Shown one piece after another: positions 48,605-59,900 of a stretch of DNA of 64,000 bases. The DNA comes from Penelope pileata (taxonomy: Eukaryota; Chordata; Aves; Galliformes; Cracidae). The position numbers were made by a program, and so were the translations under genes. A model generated the notes under the pieces. The model was not told the DNA's origin. It made no database searches and worked only from the letters and a program-made list of their open reading frames with translations. Where the stretch lies: contig WBMW01004135.1 in NCBI GenBank assembly GCA_013396635.1, positions 643,058 to 707,057 of the forward strand. The letters are read 5' to 3'. Numbering within the stretch: the stretch's first letter is position 1; every line of letters starts with the position of its first letter.

Positions 48605-49970
48605 CACACTTGGAGGGGAGCAGGAGATTAGACGTATGAGGAGCTGGAGGGGAGAGAAGCAGCAAGGAGTGATCAGCTCTAATTGCAAAGGGGGAAGACG
48701 GAAAATTTTGGGGAAAAGGCAAGGCTGCTGGTTTATTTCTTCATATGGAAAAAAAAAAAGCCAGGAAGGATGAATATTTGGGGATATTTATTTTTTTTAT
48801 GAACATTTGTGAACTAGGACCACCATGAATTGCTGAAAGAAGGATGACTGTTGTTTATGGAACTGGGAAAACATTTTTTCCCCCAATTTGAAATAGGATA
48901 GACAATACTCTGTGAGTGGGAAGGTGCCATTTCCCCTTGTTCAGAAGGCCTGCTCAGCCATAGCATGTTTTTTTTTTCTTTTCTCCTTGTTCAAATCTTA
49001 TAAAACCTCTGTGTAATTGTATCTTTTTATCCAGTGTTGCAGATTTATGCAAAAGAATGTTTTCCATCCCATATGTTTTCAGCACGTGTGTTTGTGTGCA
49101 AGGACATTTGTAAAATAAATCCTTCATTTAACTGGGTCCCAAGACCAGGCAGAGCATGGTTGCTTCATGTGCATTCATACAGCATTTGTCCATGATTGTA
49201 TGCCGTGCATTTTTATTCACTGTGTGCCGTGTACCCTGCCTACACACTGCACCAAAGGCATATGTGTACATCACAAAATATTGTATGACTGCAGAAAATG
49301 TGTCTTTCCTTTCGAGGACTGTTTTACATGTGCTCCTACAGCAGTGCTGGCTGCCGCCCTTCTTGCTGTGGCAATGGCTGTCCCCAGCGTCCCATGTCCT
49401 GCTCGCGCCTCGTGGGGGGCTCATACGTGGCCCCCAGGAACTGATCTGATTTCACACACATGCACAGGATCCCCTGATTTGCATTTTTCCCCGTTTGAGG
49501 GTCCCAGGCAAGGCTAGGGGAGAGCTGAAACCCTAAACCGCTTTGTGCTTATTTGTTTTATGATCCTATTGGGTGCAGTGTTTACTCAAATCCGGCAAGC
49601 ATCTGGATTAGATAATTTGTTGGAAATTAGCAGCGTTTGATGGTTATCGGCCCTTGTGTGATTAAAACCCGTCTGTCAGTGTCGTGCTTGTCCCCCATGC
49701 TCCACTTCAAGGTTGAATCATGCTCACTGTAAGCTAATTAGGGTTTTGAAGCTGGTTTGTATGGTGACAAGCCCAAACTCTGCAGGAAGGGCTTCAGCAT
49801 CGCTGTATTAGTGTATGCGGTTTTTATAAGGCTTCACCTAGCAGTGCACCAAAACCTATGGCACTGTGGGGGTTTTGCTGTTGGCTGAGGGAGGAAAGGG
49901 TTTAGGGACAGTGCTTCATTGCTCGTGTCCGAGGTGGGGGTTAAAGAGTGAAGTACTCCCCTGATTTTTG
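48605..49970. other. Non-coding spacer
   Basis: No supported gene. Frames of about 98-116 codons overlap on both strands at 49.13-49.52 kb without any domain. The stretch 49590-49690 has homeodomain words (GGATTAGATAATTTG, TGTGATTAAAACC) and could be part of the regulatory blocks to the left. A credible splice-acceptor-like sequence ends at 49973. Confidence 0.45.
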
Positions 49971-49984
49971 CAGAGCAGGGTCAG

Positions 49985-50125
49985 ATGCATTTGCACTCTG
50001 TGCAGGGAGAGCTGGGACTGCTCCCTGCCAGGGCAGCCCATGGGGATCAACACAAACGCTCTGCCTGGTGTGATGTCCAACAGCAGGAGAAGCTGAGTGA
50101 AGAGCTTAGGAAACGGGATAGTTAG
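49985..50125 (+). CDS. Small open frame in candidate terminal exon (unrecognised)
   Basis: A 46-codon frame from ATG at 49985 to TAG at 50123-50125. It is open upstream to the acceptor-like CAG at 49973, so it could instead be the end of a longer spliced frame. The predicted C-terminus (WCDVQQQEKLSEELRKRDS) is charged and could be helical or coiled. It is followed by the 3'UTR-like sequence, which is what makes it worth listing. The length is well within chance expectation and no family is recognised. Confidence 0.12.
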   Translation: MHLHSVQGELGLLPARAAHGDQHKRSAWCDVQQQEKLSEELRKRDS

Positions 50126-50533
50126 AGTGACCCTTTCTTGGCTGTACTGAGTGGATAACTGTTTGAAGATCGTTTATAAATACACATTATGTGTAACAGA
50201 CCTTTAATGTATACTTGCTCATGTACAGACTCTCAAGAACTAGTATTTCCAGCTGTGCACATGTAGATATATTCAATGTACAGCGTACAACAACGTAAGA
50301 TTGGCTCTGTATTTGTTGTACACATTTAAAGAAGGGTTTGATCATTCTTAAGCTGTAAGCGAATTGCTTTATAAGTATAAAGGTATTACATTATACTGCC
50401 CTTAAAGCTCTGCAGCTTTTGGGTATATTGTCATAGTTATATTAAATGAGCAGAGCTGAAATAGAAAGGATTTGTTGTTTTTTTTTTTCCTTGTATAAAA
50501 TGTAATGAGCTCTCTTGAGAAAGGACTCCAAAC

Positions 50534-50539
50534 AATAAA
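50534..50539 (+). terminator. Probable polyadenylation signal
   Basis: AATAAA, with a CA dinucleotide about 15 bases downstream (near 50554) and a GT/T-rich element beyond it (50555-50578). This is the best-formed transcript-end signal noticed in the window. AATAAA alone is frequent by chance; it is the combination with the upstream 3'UTR-like sequence that carries weight. Confidence 0.3.
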
Positions 50540-50569
50540 TGATCTCTGTGGTTCAGTTCTGTAAGCTTG

Positions 50570-52020
50570 TTTTTCGTATATGAGCACACAGCTGTGTTCA
50601 TGTCAGGGGTGTGGGAAGCATACACAACCATATTGCGATGCTGAAAACAGCACTCATTTATGATTTACCACCCTTTTGTAAAAGCCAGCATTTCAGTCTG
50701 GTGGTATATTTTGCTATTAGACAGAATAAGCAGGTGAGAAAAATGATGAGGAGATTTTTTTCTTTATTAAAAAATAAAGGACATTCTGTCTCTGCTTCCT
50801 AAGGAAGATTTCACATTGCGATAAATTTTGAGTTTGTGCTGCTTCAGCTGGGATGGTGGTGGGATGTCTCTGAAATCCCTGTGTGCTGTGTATATCCTAG
50901 GCAAGAAGAGCAAAACAAGGGTTTGAGGTGACTGAGGACCACAAGGTTTAGTGCATAAACCCAGGCGAGTTAGGAGGAGGTTGAGCTTTGTGAAGGTTTG
51001 GAGGCAGGAGGTGAGAGCAGATTCACATCAGTCTTTTGTGATGGACCCGTGGTGATCCTCATGCAGACCTGCAGGCTGGTCCCACCTGGGCTGCAAGTCG
51101 TGTCCAAGCAGGAGCTCATTTATCAAGGCAAATCCAGAAAGGACTGGCTTATTATCTGGGGATGCGCATTATCTTTCCTCCCTTCATTTTCAAATTGTTG
51201 TTGCACATTTAAGAGCTATTTCATCTATTTTTTAATATCTGGTTGTGGGACCTCCAGAGCCCGTGGGCCAAACAGGCCTTGAATAGATATATCCCATTGC
51301 TCGGGTCTGCCTGCAGATATCCCTGTCCAGGACACCCCTGGGCGGGTCTGTAGCACATCAGTATGTCCTTAAAGACCCAGTGCATGGGCCTGTGTTTGGG
51401 GCAGTTAGGATACTGGGCAGCCCTAGACCAGGCTTTGTGTGTGTGTGTTCTCTGCAGGCTTCTGGACTAAAGAAATTATCAAATCATCACCCTCTAAACC
51501 CTCCCAATCACTACCCGCCCACAGCTTGATTTCTGGGGCCTTCAGATCTCCAGGCAAGTTTGCTGCCTTGCACTAATGAGTACCGCGCGCTGAGTGAAAA
51601 CTCTATCTGCACATCTTTAAATTAAACCAAACCACACACACGCACACACAAAAATCATTTCAATCTACTCAGTGGGTTTTTGCCTTGCTACATGTGCAGA
51701 GGTTCTTATTGATGTGGGATTTATGCAGCAGAAGAAACTCCTTAAGTGTGCATCAGGACTAGTAATTTTTCTCTGTCGCCTGCAGCATGGTTTTATATGA
51801 TATGATCATGAAAAAGGGAATGATTTCCTGCCCCGTACAATTTGATTTTATGAATGGAGCCATATAACACGGAATAGTAGCTTTAAAAAACACCATAAAA
51901 GACATGACAGGAGAAACCAAGTCATACGCTACTCTATCATACAGAAAACAAAGCTAACTTACATGGTTTGACTTCCTTGTTTGCTCTTTCATTGTGCCTT
52001 GATGGTGACTCTTGCGTTAG
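50570..52020. other. Non-coding spacer
   Basis: No supported gene; frames stay under 95 codons. It contains a short (GT)n at about 51437-51448 and an imperfect (CA)n at about 51634-51649. No repeat family was recognised. Confidence 0.55.
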
Positions 52021-52025
52021 GATTT

Positions 52026-52675
52026 TCAGAAGCACATAGCACAGAACGGTTTATAATGTTTACTTAGCATATAGGACAATAGATGGAAAAGTGCCATAAT
52101 TTGTGACGCTGGCTGCAAAATAAACCTATCATCATTCACAGAGAGTGCTGTTCCTTTGGATAAACAGCCCCGTTGCTGGCTGGCAGGAACAGACTGTCGC
52201 CTCCCGGCTCCTCGCTGGGGCTGCACATCTTCGGGCCTCACACCACTGGCGTTTGAGCAGTGCTGCTTTTGGACTCCAGTGGGGCAGCGCTGGCACTGCA
52301 CAAGCTCTTTGTCCTTATTTAGATAAAATAAGAGTCCCTGAAAGGCTTTCCAACACAAAAAAGCCTCATGGGGTGCTTCACAATAGCTGCCGACATGGGA
52401 AAGATGCAATGAGGCCTCCGACCAACAATTTAGATGGAATCCTCTTGGAGCTGGGGGCAATTCAGATATGGAGCCAGATGAATGTTGTGCCCTGGTCCCC
52501 AGTGTCCTCGGCCTTCCTGGACTCCCACATATTGGTGTGCCCATGTTTGATTTACCAGGGTAAGAAGTCTGCTCATTCTCACTTCAGTTTATGTTGCCAC
52601 CTTCAGTGCATTGAGGTGTGTTTGGAGTTCAAACTGAGCAAACTGCCAGGTGTTTTTCCTTTGAGATTTCGGTAA
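52026..52675. other. Stop-poor segment, long frames on both strands
   Basis: A 176-codon plus-strand frame (52145-52675) and a 172-codon minus-strand frame (52026-52544) overlap for about 400 bases. Neither translation shows a domain, signal peptide, repeat or recognisable family. The plus strand has an acceptor-like sequence near 52320 and a good 5' splice site (CAGG|GTAAGA, GT at 52560-52561), so a spliced exon is formally possible. Open frames on both strands point to GC composition or constrained non-coding sequence rather than protein. Confidence 0.2.
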
Positions 52676-52703
52676 GGCCTTCTCGTAGCACCAGTGGCAG
52701 TAA

Positions 52704-52722
52704 TTAATTAACATTAATTAAC
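52704..52722. promoter_or_regulatory. Tandem TTAATTAAC sites
   Basis: TTAATTAAC occurs twice, at 52704-52712 and 52714-52722, start-to-start spacing 10 bases, that is one helical turn. TTAATTAA binds paired-like/LIM homeodomain dimers and resembles an HNF1 half-palindrome pair. It may equally be AT-rich slippage. Confidence 0.25.
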
Positions 52723-52884
52723 TGTGAGTGTCTGAGGAAGTGTGTCCAGAAAATTTTGTATACACTCAAATTATTGAGTTCTAAAAAACAGCATGGGAAT
52801 GGGCCTTGAGACTGTGTTGATTTGTACTTCTAGGACCTACACAGTCAGACCTAGTCCTTTCTTGCCGTGCACATGTTGAACTTC

Positions 52885-53235
52885 TTGCAACTCCTTGATG
52901 GAGATACTGCAACCTCTCTTAGCAACCTCTTCCAGCCCTTCCCTATCTTAATTCTGGGCAGTTTTCCCTGTAATATCTAACATCGTCCCCCTTACTGCAG
53001 CTCAATGGCAAGACTCCTTGTCTCAATCCCATAAAAGACACAGAGCTCTATGACATCCCTCTTCTCATCCATGTGTTTTTGGACGATAGGACTCATTGAC
53101 TTTTCCAGACTGAACAAACCCCCTCATTTTCAGCTATTTCTTGTATATTACTTTTTCTAAATTTCTGATCTATGTTTTCTAGCTCTGACATTGAGCTGCT
53201 CCATACTTTTCTCAGACCTCCCTCCAAGTCTGAAT
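52885..53235 (-). mobile_element. CR1/L3-class LINE fragment
   Basis: On the plus strand this is the reverse complement of a CR1-class 3' region. It includes the conserved block ending GACTTTTCCAGACTGAACAA (53098-53117), the counterpart of the familiar 'tctccaggctgaacaa-ccc' phrase, preceded by the 'ggcagttttccctgtaatatctaac' equivalent and followed by a diverged 'tttctgat' block. The insertion is on the minus strand, in the same orientation as the fragment at 42.2 kb, and too decayed to retain any open frame. It is distinct from the 42.2 kb fragment and covers a more internal part of the element. Confidence 0.55.
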
Positions 53236-53762
53236 AGCCCTGGACTTGATCAGCTCTGATCAAAAGTTGGTTATGGAGCCATCTTTGTGGTTTTCAGTCA
53301 AACTGGATCCAAAGCAAACAAATCCCACGGTACTTTTTCCCGTCGCTCTCTTGGGATGTGGCAGTTTTGAAGCAGTAGCGAAAGATAAACACAGTGGAGG
53401 CCTTGCTGGTAGTGAGCAGTGAGGCAGGCTTAGCTCATGTGTCTTGTTTAAGACACCCTGGTTTATTAATTTAAGCACGATGTTGAGGTTTCCACTTTGT
53501 CATGCCACACTTTTGATCAGCCAGGAGCAGTGGAATAGAAGAGAGGGAGGGACAGTGTGAGTGTTGAACTTTGCCCACAGCCATACTGAAATAACAGCCC
53601 TTCTGTTTTACTTTGTCACGCATCATCCAGCTCAGGAACAATGATTTGCCAGGCTCCAGGTAGACTTTTGAAAAACCCTGTTCAGTGTGTCCTGTTTGCC
53701 ATCCGTGGGTCCACTGGTGTTCACCCTGGAAATGGTTTTGCAGCTGTTTGCAAATAGTATAG

Positions 53763-53780
53763 TATTCAGTATACTGAATA
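53763..53780. repeat. 18-bp perfect palindrome
   Basis: TATTCAGTATACTGAATA reads identically on both strands over 18 bases with no spacer, centred on GTATAC. It could be a symmetric dimer-binding site or a cruciform-prone sequence. Length is beyond what is expected at any given position but not extraordinary in 64 kb of AT-rich DNA. Confidence 0.9.
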
Positions 53781-54178
53781 GTGTAACAGATTATCAGTCA
53801 AACTGCTTGCACACGTACGGTTGATAGGGACCAGGCAGCATGATTTTATCAAATTTCATGTCAGATCAGTCTGGATTTTTCTCCTGACAGGGAAGTAAAT
53901 TTTTGTGGACAGTGGAGCTGTAGTTGGGGTATTTTTATCTGAGCTTCAGCATCAGCCCATGTGATGTTCTCAGAAACATCCGTTTAATCAATACCAGTTA
54001 AGCTGTACTGTTGCACTAGGTGTGGAGAGAAATGCAGCTAAGGTAATGGCTGTATAGAGCCTGTTTTGAGAAAAACAGCATTGTTAGCCTCTTCCAGGCT
54101 TCTATTGTATTATTATTATTCAATCAAAGAGCCTGTCTTCTGAATATAGAAATTTTCTAGTTGCACTTCAGTTAAAAG

Positions 54179-54199
54179 AAAATAATAATAATAATAATA
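54179..54199. repeat. (AAT)n microsatellite
   Basis: About seven units of AAT. Simple repeat with no flanking element recognised. Confidence 0.9.
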
Positions 54200-56950
54200 C
54201 CTCTGATAAAATAACCAGGAAAGTTTCCACTAAGAGCATGTCATTATGTCAACTCTGTTCAGCGGAAAAGCATTGCATTCAGTAAATATATATTCGGGAG
54301 CTACTTTGTGATCATTGACATTTGACATTTTTCTTACATCTCTCCCTATTAGCATGTTTCTGTTTGGAGTGTACTTGACCTATTTCAGAAATATTCGTCA
54401 TCTTTTCCCATTATTTGCTGAGCAGCCATAACCCTGGGAAGAACCACTGCATTTTATAGGCTGCAAACTTTCACGGAAACAAGAGGCCCCTCTTGTGTCG
54501 CTTAAGTATCTAATCTGTGAAGGTAAATACATTCCTGGATTTAATTAGGAGTTGTAGTATTAATATTTATGCAGATAAAACTAGGTGGGGAGGCAGGAGA
54601 AAGAAGGGGGAGCAAAACTGACTCATTCTTCATGAGGGATGCTGCAACTGAATCTCTGTGATCCACTGCATGGAGAAACCTAATGGAGGATTGGGTCTAA
54701 ATCAGGGTTGTGAAGACATGGCTTGCACTGAAAGCTTGTTTTGCTTTGTTTTCAAATGATATTTTTCATGCAGAAACAAATTTGAAGGCCAAATGACAAT
54801 GTTTTCAATGGAGATCCTCTAGGGAGAACAGAGGAGGGAATTTTAGATGCTGAAGCAACAGGAGAGATCTTATACTAATTTTCTGATGGTTGTGATTTAT
54901 ATTTACTGCAATACTTTTCAGGATATTAGCATTTTTTGAGTCATGAATTGAAAGGAAAATTCAAAGCCTTCCATTATTCTGTGACTAATAACAGAAAATA
55001 AAGATATAATGCTTTAAGATTTTGAAGCTGTACTTCCTTGACACAGTTTTCAGATACCCTTTCATCTGTGAATTATTTTGATAGAACATATTGGCCATTT
55101 TCAACCTCTCACACACACAAGTAAGAACTGAGTCTGGATCAGCCATTAAAACCCAGAGACATCTCAGGTCTGTATTGTCACAACCAGAACAGGTAGCAGG
55201 AACCTGCAGCTGAAACCTCACCTGTTTTATTCTCATGCTGACCTTGCACTCCCTGTACAAAGTGGAAGTAACCCTACTGGGAAAGGTTTGGAGGTATATA
55301 AAACAGAGGAGCATAGCATCCATCTTTCATAAGTATCATTGTGAGCCTAAGTACGAGCATGAAGAGCTCAAAGGTGGCACCTCCCATATTCATGTAGTGT
55401 GTGATGGAGACTCCTGGCACATCAGAAGTTGGAAATCACTTGAGAGCTCAAAGCTGTGTCAAAGGCAACAGGGAAAGCATGCTCTTTCTTGCTCAAGGAG
55501 CAGTTCATCTCTTTGTTCTGTCTTTTGTGTCCAGGCTGCACCTGGCCCTCTTTGATTTTAATTATCAGGTACACATCTCCTGGGGAGCTCGGGGCTGGCT
55601 GTGTTAGAAAGCATCACCTTCCCTTCAGGCACAGCTTCAGCTCTTTGTTCTGCTCTTATAGGGTAATTGGATGCTAATAAATCAGCTCTCTTGGTTCACA
55701 ATATTTAAAATGCTTCTAGTGACTGAAAAAAATTACACTCTTGTCTCTTTATTTCCTTTCCTTGGTTTGCCATGTGCTTTTCTTCTTTCTGTTAAGACCT
55801 CCATTCTGGTGATCAGCTTTTGCTCAAGCACAGTTCTGTTACATTTGTTGGAGATAGGTGGAAAAGAAAAAGGTGCTTCAGCCCCGGTCCTCTTCTGCTT
55901 TCTACTCCCTTTGGGAGGTCACTTAATCCGGCATGGCATCACGACTCCTCCCCACACCAAGGTCCCACATAGCGGTTGGAGGAAGCTGGAGACAACCAGC
56001 AGCTCTGCAAACCTGAAGCAGTCCCAAGCCACACGCCTGCTAAGTGACACAGGGTGTCCTTCCATCATGTGTCAGGACAAAAGGCACATTGTGCAGTTGT
56101 TCACCCCTTCCATCCCAAGCCATAATCTCTTCTACACTCTGCAAAATCTGATGTGAAGAGGGGTTACCTGCCTCAGGCAGTGACTGTAGCTGAGGGGGAA
56201 TTCAGTTTTGTTCATTCCTAAGACTAGATCAAGCCAGGGTGATCCAGATCTCAGCGGGGGCAGCCTTGAATCCACGGGAATGGCAGAGTCCGGCCATAAA
56301 TAGTGTTCAACATGAAGACACACAGGGAAAAAAATCCACTTAGCAACAACAGTAACAGTTGCCACTGCAATTATTCCAGCAAATGACAGTAATTTGTGCT
56401 GACCACACTGTGGTCTGCCTATAGCTTGCCAACTTGTTCCTGCTCCAGCCATTAATATCAGTTTATTTTGCACACAAAGAAAATAGTTTTCATTTAAAGC
56501 TCTCTGCGCAGTTTGTGAGTCATTAATGAAGTCTCATGGTATCTATGACCTAAAAAGAGCACTGAGAGCTACTTTTTCTTGAGCAAGAACCACGATCTGC
56601 TGGTTGTCTGACGGACTCGTTTATCACTTCTTGTCCTTCATATTTGTGGCCCTGTTCTTTGGAATAACAAGAGCTTGGCTTGAGAACTGGGCATGAAATG
56701 TGGTTATGTTTAAATTTTGTTTATTTTCATTGTTTTTCTTTAGCTTTGTTCTTGGAACTTGTACAATAAAGGCAATAATTTAAAGGACACAGAGGGCTGG
56801 AGTTTGGTTTTATGCAGAGTGTGGGAGGCTGACAGAAAAGCTATAGCCAAGTGAAGGGACCACATTCAGAGAGACCGAGGTGAACTGAAGTCTTTAAAGA
56901 CTGGAGGACGTTGAGTTGGAATAGCTTCCATCTTCCCTCTCAGCTTGTAG

Positions 56951-56987
56951 CTCACACCCGGCTCACACCCAGGCTGAACTCACACCC
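56951..56987. repeat. CTCACACCC triple repeat
   Basis: CTCACACCC occurs three times, starting at 56951, 56962 and 56979, within 37 bases. CACACCC is the core recognised by KLF/SP zinc-finger factors, so this is either a small tandem repeat or a clustered KLF site. Confidence 0.6.
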
Positions 56988-56989
56988 GA

Positions 56990-59900
56990 CTGCTGCTGGG
57001 GAAGTGACACCTCTTAAGTCATCAACTGCAAAATGGGCTCGAGCAGCCAAAACGAGCAAAAATTGGGCAAACTTACCTGCCGAGTCATACCGCCAGAAAG
57101 CAACAAGGAAGAGACACTAAGCCCGTATGAATCACTGCTAATCACTCTCTGCAGCTAATTGACACATTCCTAAAATTCCTCTTGAGCTTCTTGGCAGCCT
57201 GAGCTCCATCTCCTTCTTCAGCCATCACCAAAGGGAAGGGCACATAGTAGTGTCAGAAAGACTCCTTTCTTGTAAATAAACAGACATCAGTGCTGCATGT
57301 GAGGGATCCAAGGCTTGCATGAGCATAGCCTTATCCCAGGTGGCAACCATGAGACTTAGGAATGCTCCTCTGCTCTACCCAGCTGCTCCTTCCCATCCCA
57401 TCTGTTTCAGTGTAGCTGAATGCACATAAACCCCAACAATTCCCACAGGGAAGATCCCATGGAAGCATCAGTCTCGCTCCCCACCCAACCAACAGTGCAG
57501 CCAGGAAGACACAGAGAATATCCTTTGCATTGTAAAACTGGTCCACAAAAGCCAAGGGGCTTCTCAGGTGGCTTCTGTTGAGTCCATGGTAGAGCACCTT
57601 GACTGTGGGATGCCTCCAAGGTGCTTATTGACATGGACTTTGTACCATTGTACACACTGCTGGCCTCTGGCTCAGCTTGTCTCACCTGTAGGAGCGGCTG
57701 AACGAAAGGTGACAAGCGACGGGCACAAAGAGTGTCCTTAGTTCCAGGTACGTGATGTGAAACCTTTGACTGCCATCTCTTCATGGCAAGGAGTCATCCT
57801 TCTCCTGTGGTTCCCAGCCTACGGTGTGAAGGTCTTAGGAGCTGCTTTAACATGCCTTCAACAGCCATCAGAGAGAGGCCAGTCCATCCCCAGGATGGTT
57901 GTCCTGGCAATCTGTGGGTTCAGAACATCTCAAACTGCTCAGTTAGGCTGACTCCTTCTAGAGTCACTGAAGAGTGAGCTGGATCTTTCAGAAAGGTGAA
58001 AGAGCCAAACTGACTTTGGAGACAACTTAAGTGCTCATTTCTATGTCAGTCACAGTTGGAAGCCTGGTGCCACCATCTGCTCTGCAACACAATGAGCATC
58101 TTAAAATATTGTCCACGTGCACCAGCCCACTCAGCAGTGAGCCCCCACATGGGCCTGCAGGCAGTGGTGATAGGAGGGTTATACTCCTAATTCTGTGCTG
58201 TTTTCTGCCTCAGAGCCTTACACGGTGCTTTTAGGAGGGGCGTCCCCTGGAAGAGACTGAGAACTGCTTGTGGAGTAGATGGTGACTTAAAGACAGCTCT
58301 CTGTGGCCAGACAGAGGAACACTTCTTGCTTTTAAAATGTGTCCAGAGGGTAGGACGGAAGCGCGTCTCCATCCTCTGCTTTTATGTGGTATCCGGGTAG
58401 TGACTGCATTTGGGGAATGGATGGGGAAGGCCGCGGCTCAGTCCCCTCCGCTGCTGCTGTGTGTCCAAAGGGACTGCTCTCCCCACTAGCCAAGGGCAAT
58501 CACCAAAAACTGTGGTCACTTTGTTGTTCCGCCTGTGTCTCTGTCCTGCTGCAGCCCTCCAGCATGGCTTTCAGAGATAGAAGTTGTGTCTTCCCTTTGT
58601 GCTGACAATGACTTTTTTTCTTCCAGTATTTGCTCTGATTGTGTTTTGAGCTCCTGTTGAGCACTGTGAGAAGCTTTTGTTGTTTGTCTTCAACCTGCTG
58701 CATTGTTGTTTCTTTGGCTGATCCCTCAATCTTGTAAACTGAGAAAGAGTTTGGTGTTCCCAGTCCACCTCCTCTGTGTAGTCCGAGCAGCGTACCAGTG
58801 TAAGCATACAGAAAAAAGTGACTGCTGCTAACATCCTATGCTGGTTTTCTTCTTTCCTTTCTAGTAGAGATTCTCCTCACAGACATGTGCATGGATTGAC
58901 CCTTTCCAGTCTTCACTGGCATATTTCTTTACAAATTCCTATTGGATATATTGTTAAGATACTCAGTTAAAGACTATGAATGAGGAGAGAGAGGAGGTGG
59001 CCTAAGTAAGCTTGTAAGAAACTGCGTATTAAGGTAAAGATTTACCACATGGGATTCAAACTGGTTGTAACTTACATTATAAGCTAAAGAATGAGGTCAC
59101 GTCAGGTGCTTCCCTTGTAAAGCAATGGGCAAGTCAAAGCTGCTATATCCACTTAGTTTTCTAACAACGTGTTTCTCTCAATGAAGCAATTGCTCTGACT
59201 GCACTGCAGTTGAATGAGTTCAATATTGTCCTTTAAAAAAGTGCTGAGCTCAGCACAAGGCACTGTGAAGTTGCCTGGTTTGTTTTTGTCTAATTTCGGT
59301 TTAGACATATGGCTAATCATGCCTGAAAAACACGTAATCGTATCCAGGGCAAAATTCATACGATTATGTAGGGAGAGTTCAAGTGTTTCCCTGTTATTTT
59401 AAAATAATGTTAAACTGGGATTACACTGTATTATGTTCCTTTTGGACCTCAAATGTCCATGTGCATTTATATCAGCCATTTGGCTGTCACATCCATGCTT
59501 ACTGCCTCAGTGAGTAGCAGGGCAGGGAACCAGCATATTAGCTCCTGGAACAAACAGGGGCTTTTCTTTATAAGAAGATAGCTGGGACATAATATAACTG
59601 CTCCCTGTTCTTCTTAATGGAAAGCTAAGTGACGTGACAGATGTCATGTCAGGAGACAGATAAATGCCCACTAATGATCTTCCGGGCTCTTGGAGTTTTA
59701 TAGGATAAAAACACATCCCATCTTCTCAGTAAAATTCTCACTGTACAATTTTGAGTAAAGTACAACACATTTGAGCAATATGTTAGTGTGGTGTTTCCTA
59801 TTGCATGTAAAAGCAGCCCGTAAGCAACAATAATAAGCACACAGCCATCCATGCCCATTGCATCCAGAATAATTGTACATCTTTGCAGCTGGAATACATC

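Larger units (their letters stand above)
49974..50555 (+). ncRNA. Candidate terminal exon / 3'UTR-like segment
   Basis: The segment starts after an acceptor-like pyrimidine-rich stretch ending in CAG at 49971-49973. After the small frame described separately (stop at 50123-50125) comes AT-rich sequence resembling a vertebrate 3'UTR. It has repeated TGTA words, including one exact Pumilio element TGTAGATA at 50262-50269, and a textbook polyadenylation arrangement: AATAAA at 50534-50539, CA about 15 bases on, then GT/T-rich sequence. It could be the last exon of a protein gene whose earlier exons lie far away, or of a long non-coding RNA. No homologue is recognised. Confidence 0.25.
53240..56900. 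other. Non-coding spacer
   Basis: No supported gene. The longest frame is 161 codons (55671-56156, plus) and has no domain. It contains the perfect palindrome at 53763-53780 and an (AAT)n microsatellite at 54179-54199. An AATAAA at 56765-56770 follows a T-rich run, but no exon is recognised upstream of it. Confidence 0.5.

Noticed and set aside
54925..54990. Possible CR1 terminal repeat (CCATTATTCTGTGACT)
   Set aside because: A single octamer-like match without the preceding conserved 3'UTR phrases, so it is likely chance.
55671..56156. 161-codon plus-strand frame with a hydrophobic start
   Set aside because: The hydrophobic residues come from T-rich DNA (Leu/Phe codons). No topology pattern, family or splice context supports a membrane protein.
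56765..56770. AATAAA after a T-rich run as a transcript end
   Set aside because: The downstream GT-rich element is distant and no exon-like sequence precedes it, unlike the signal at 50534.
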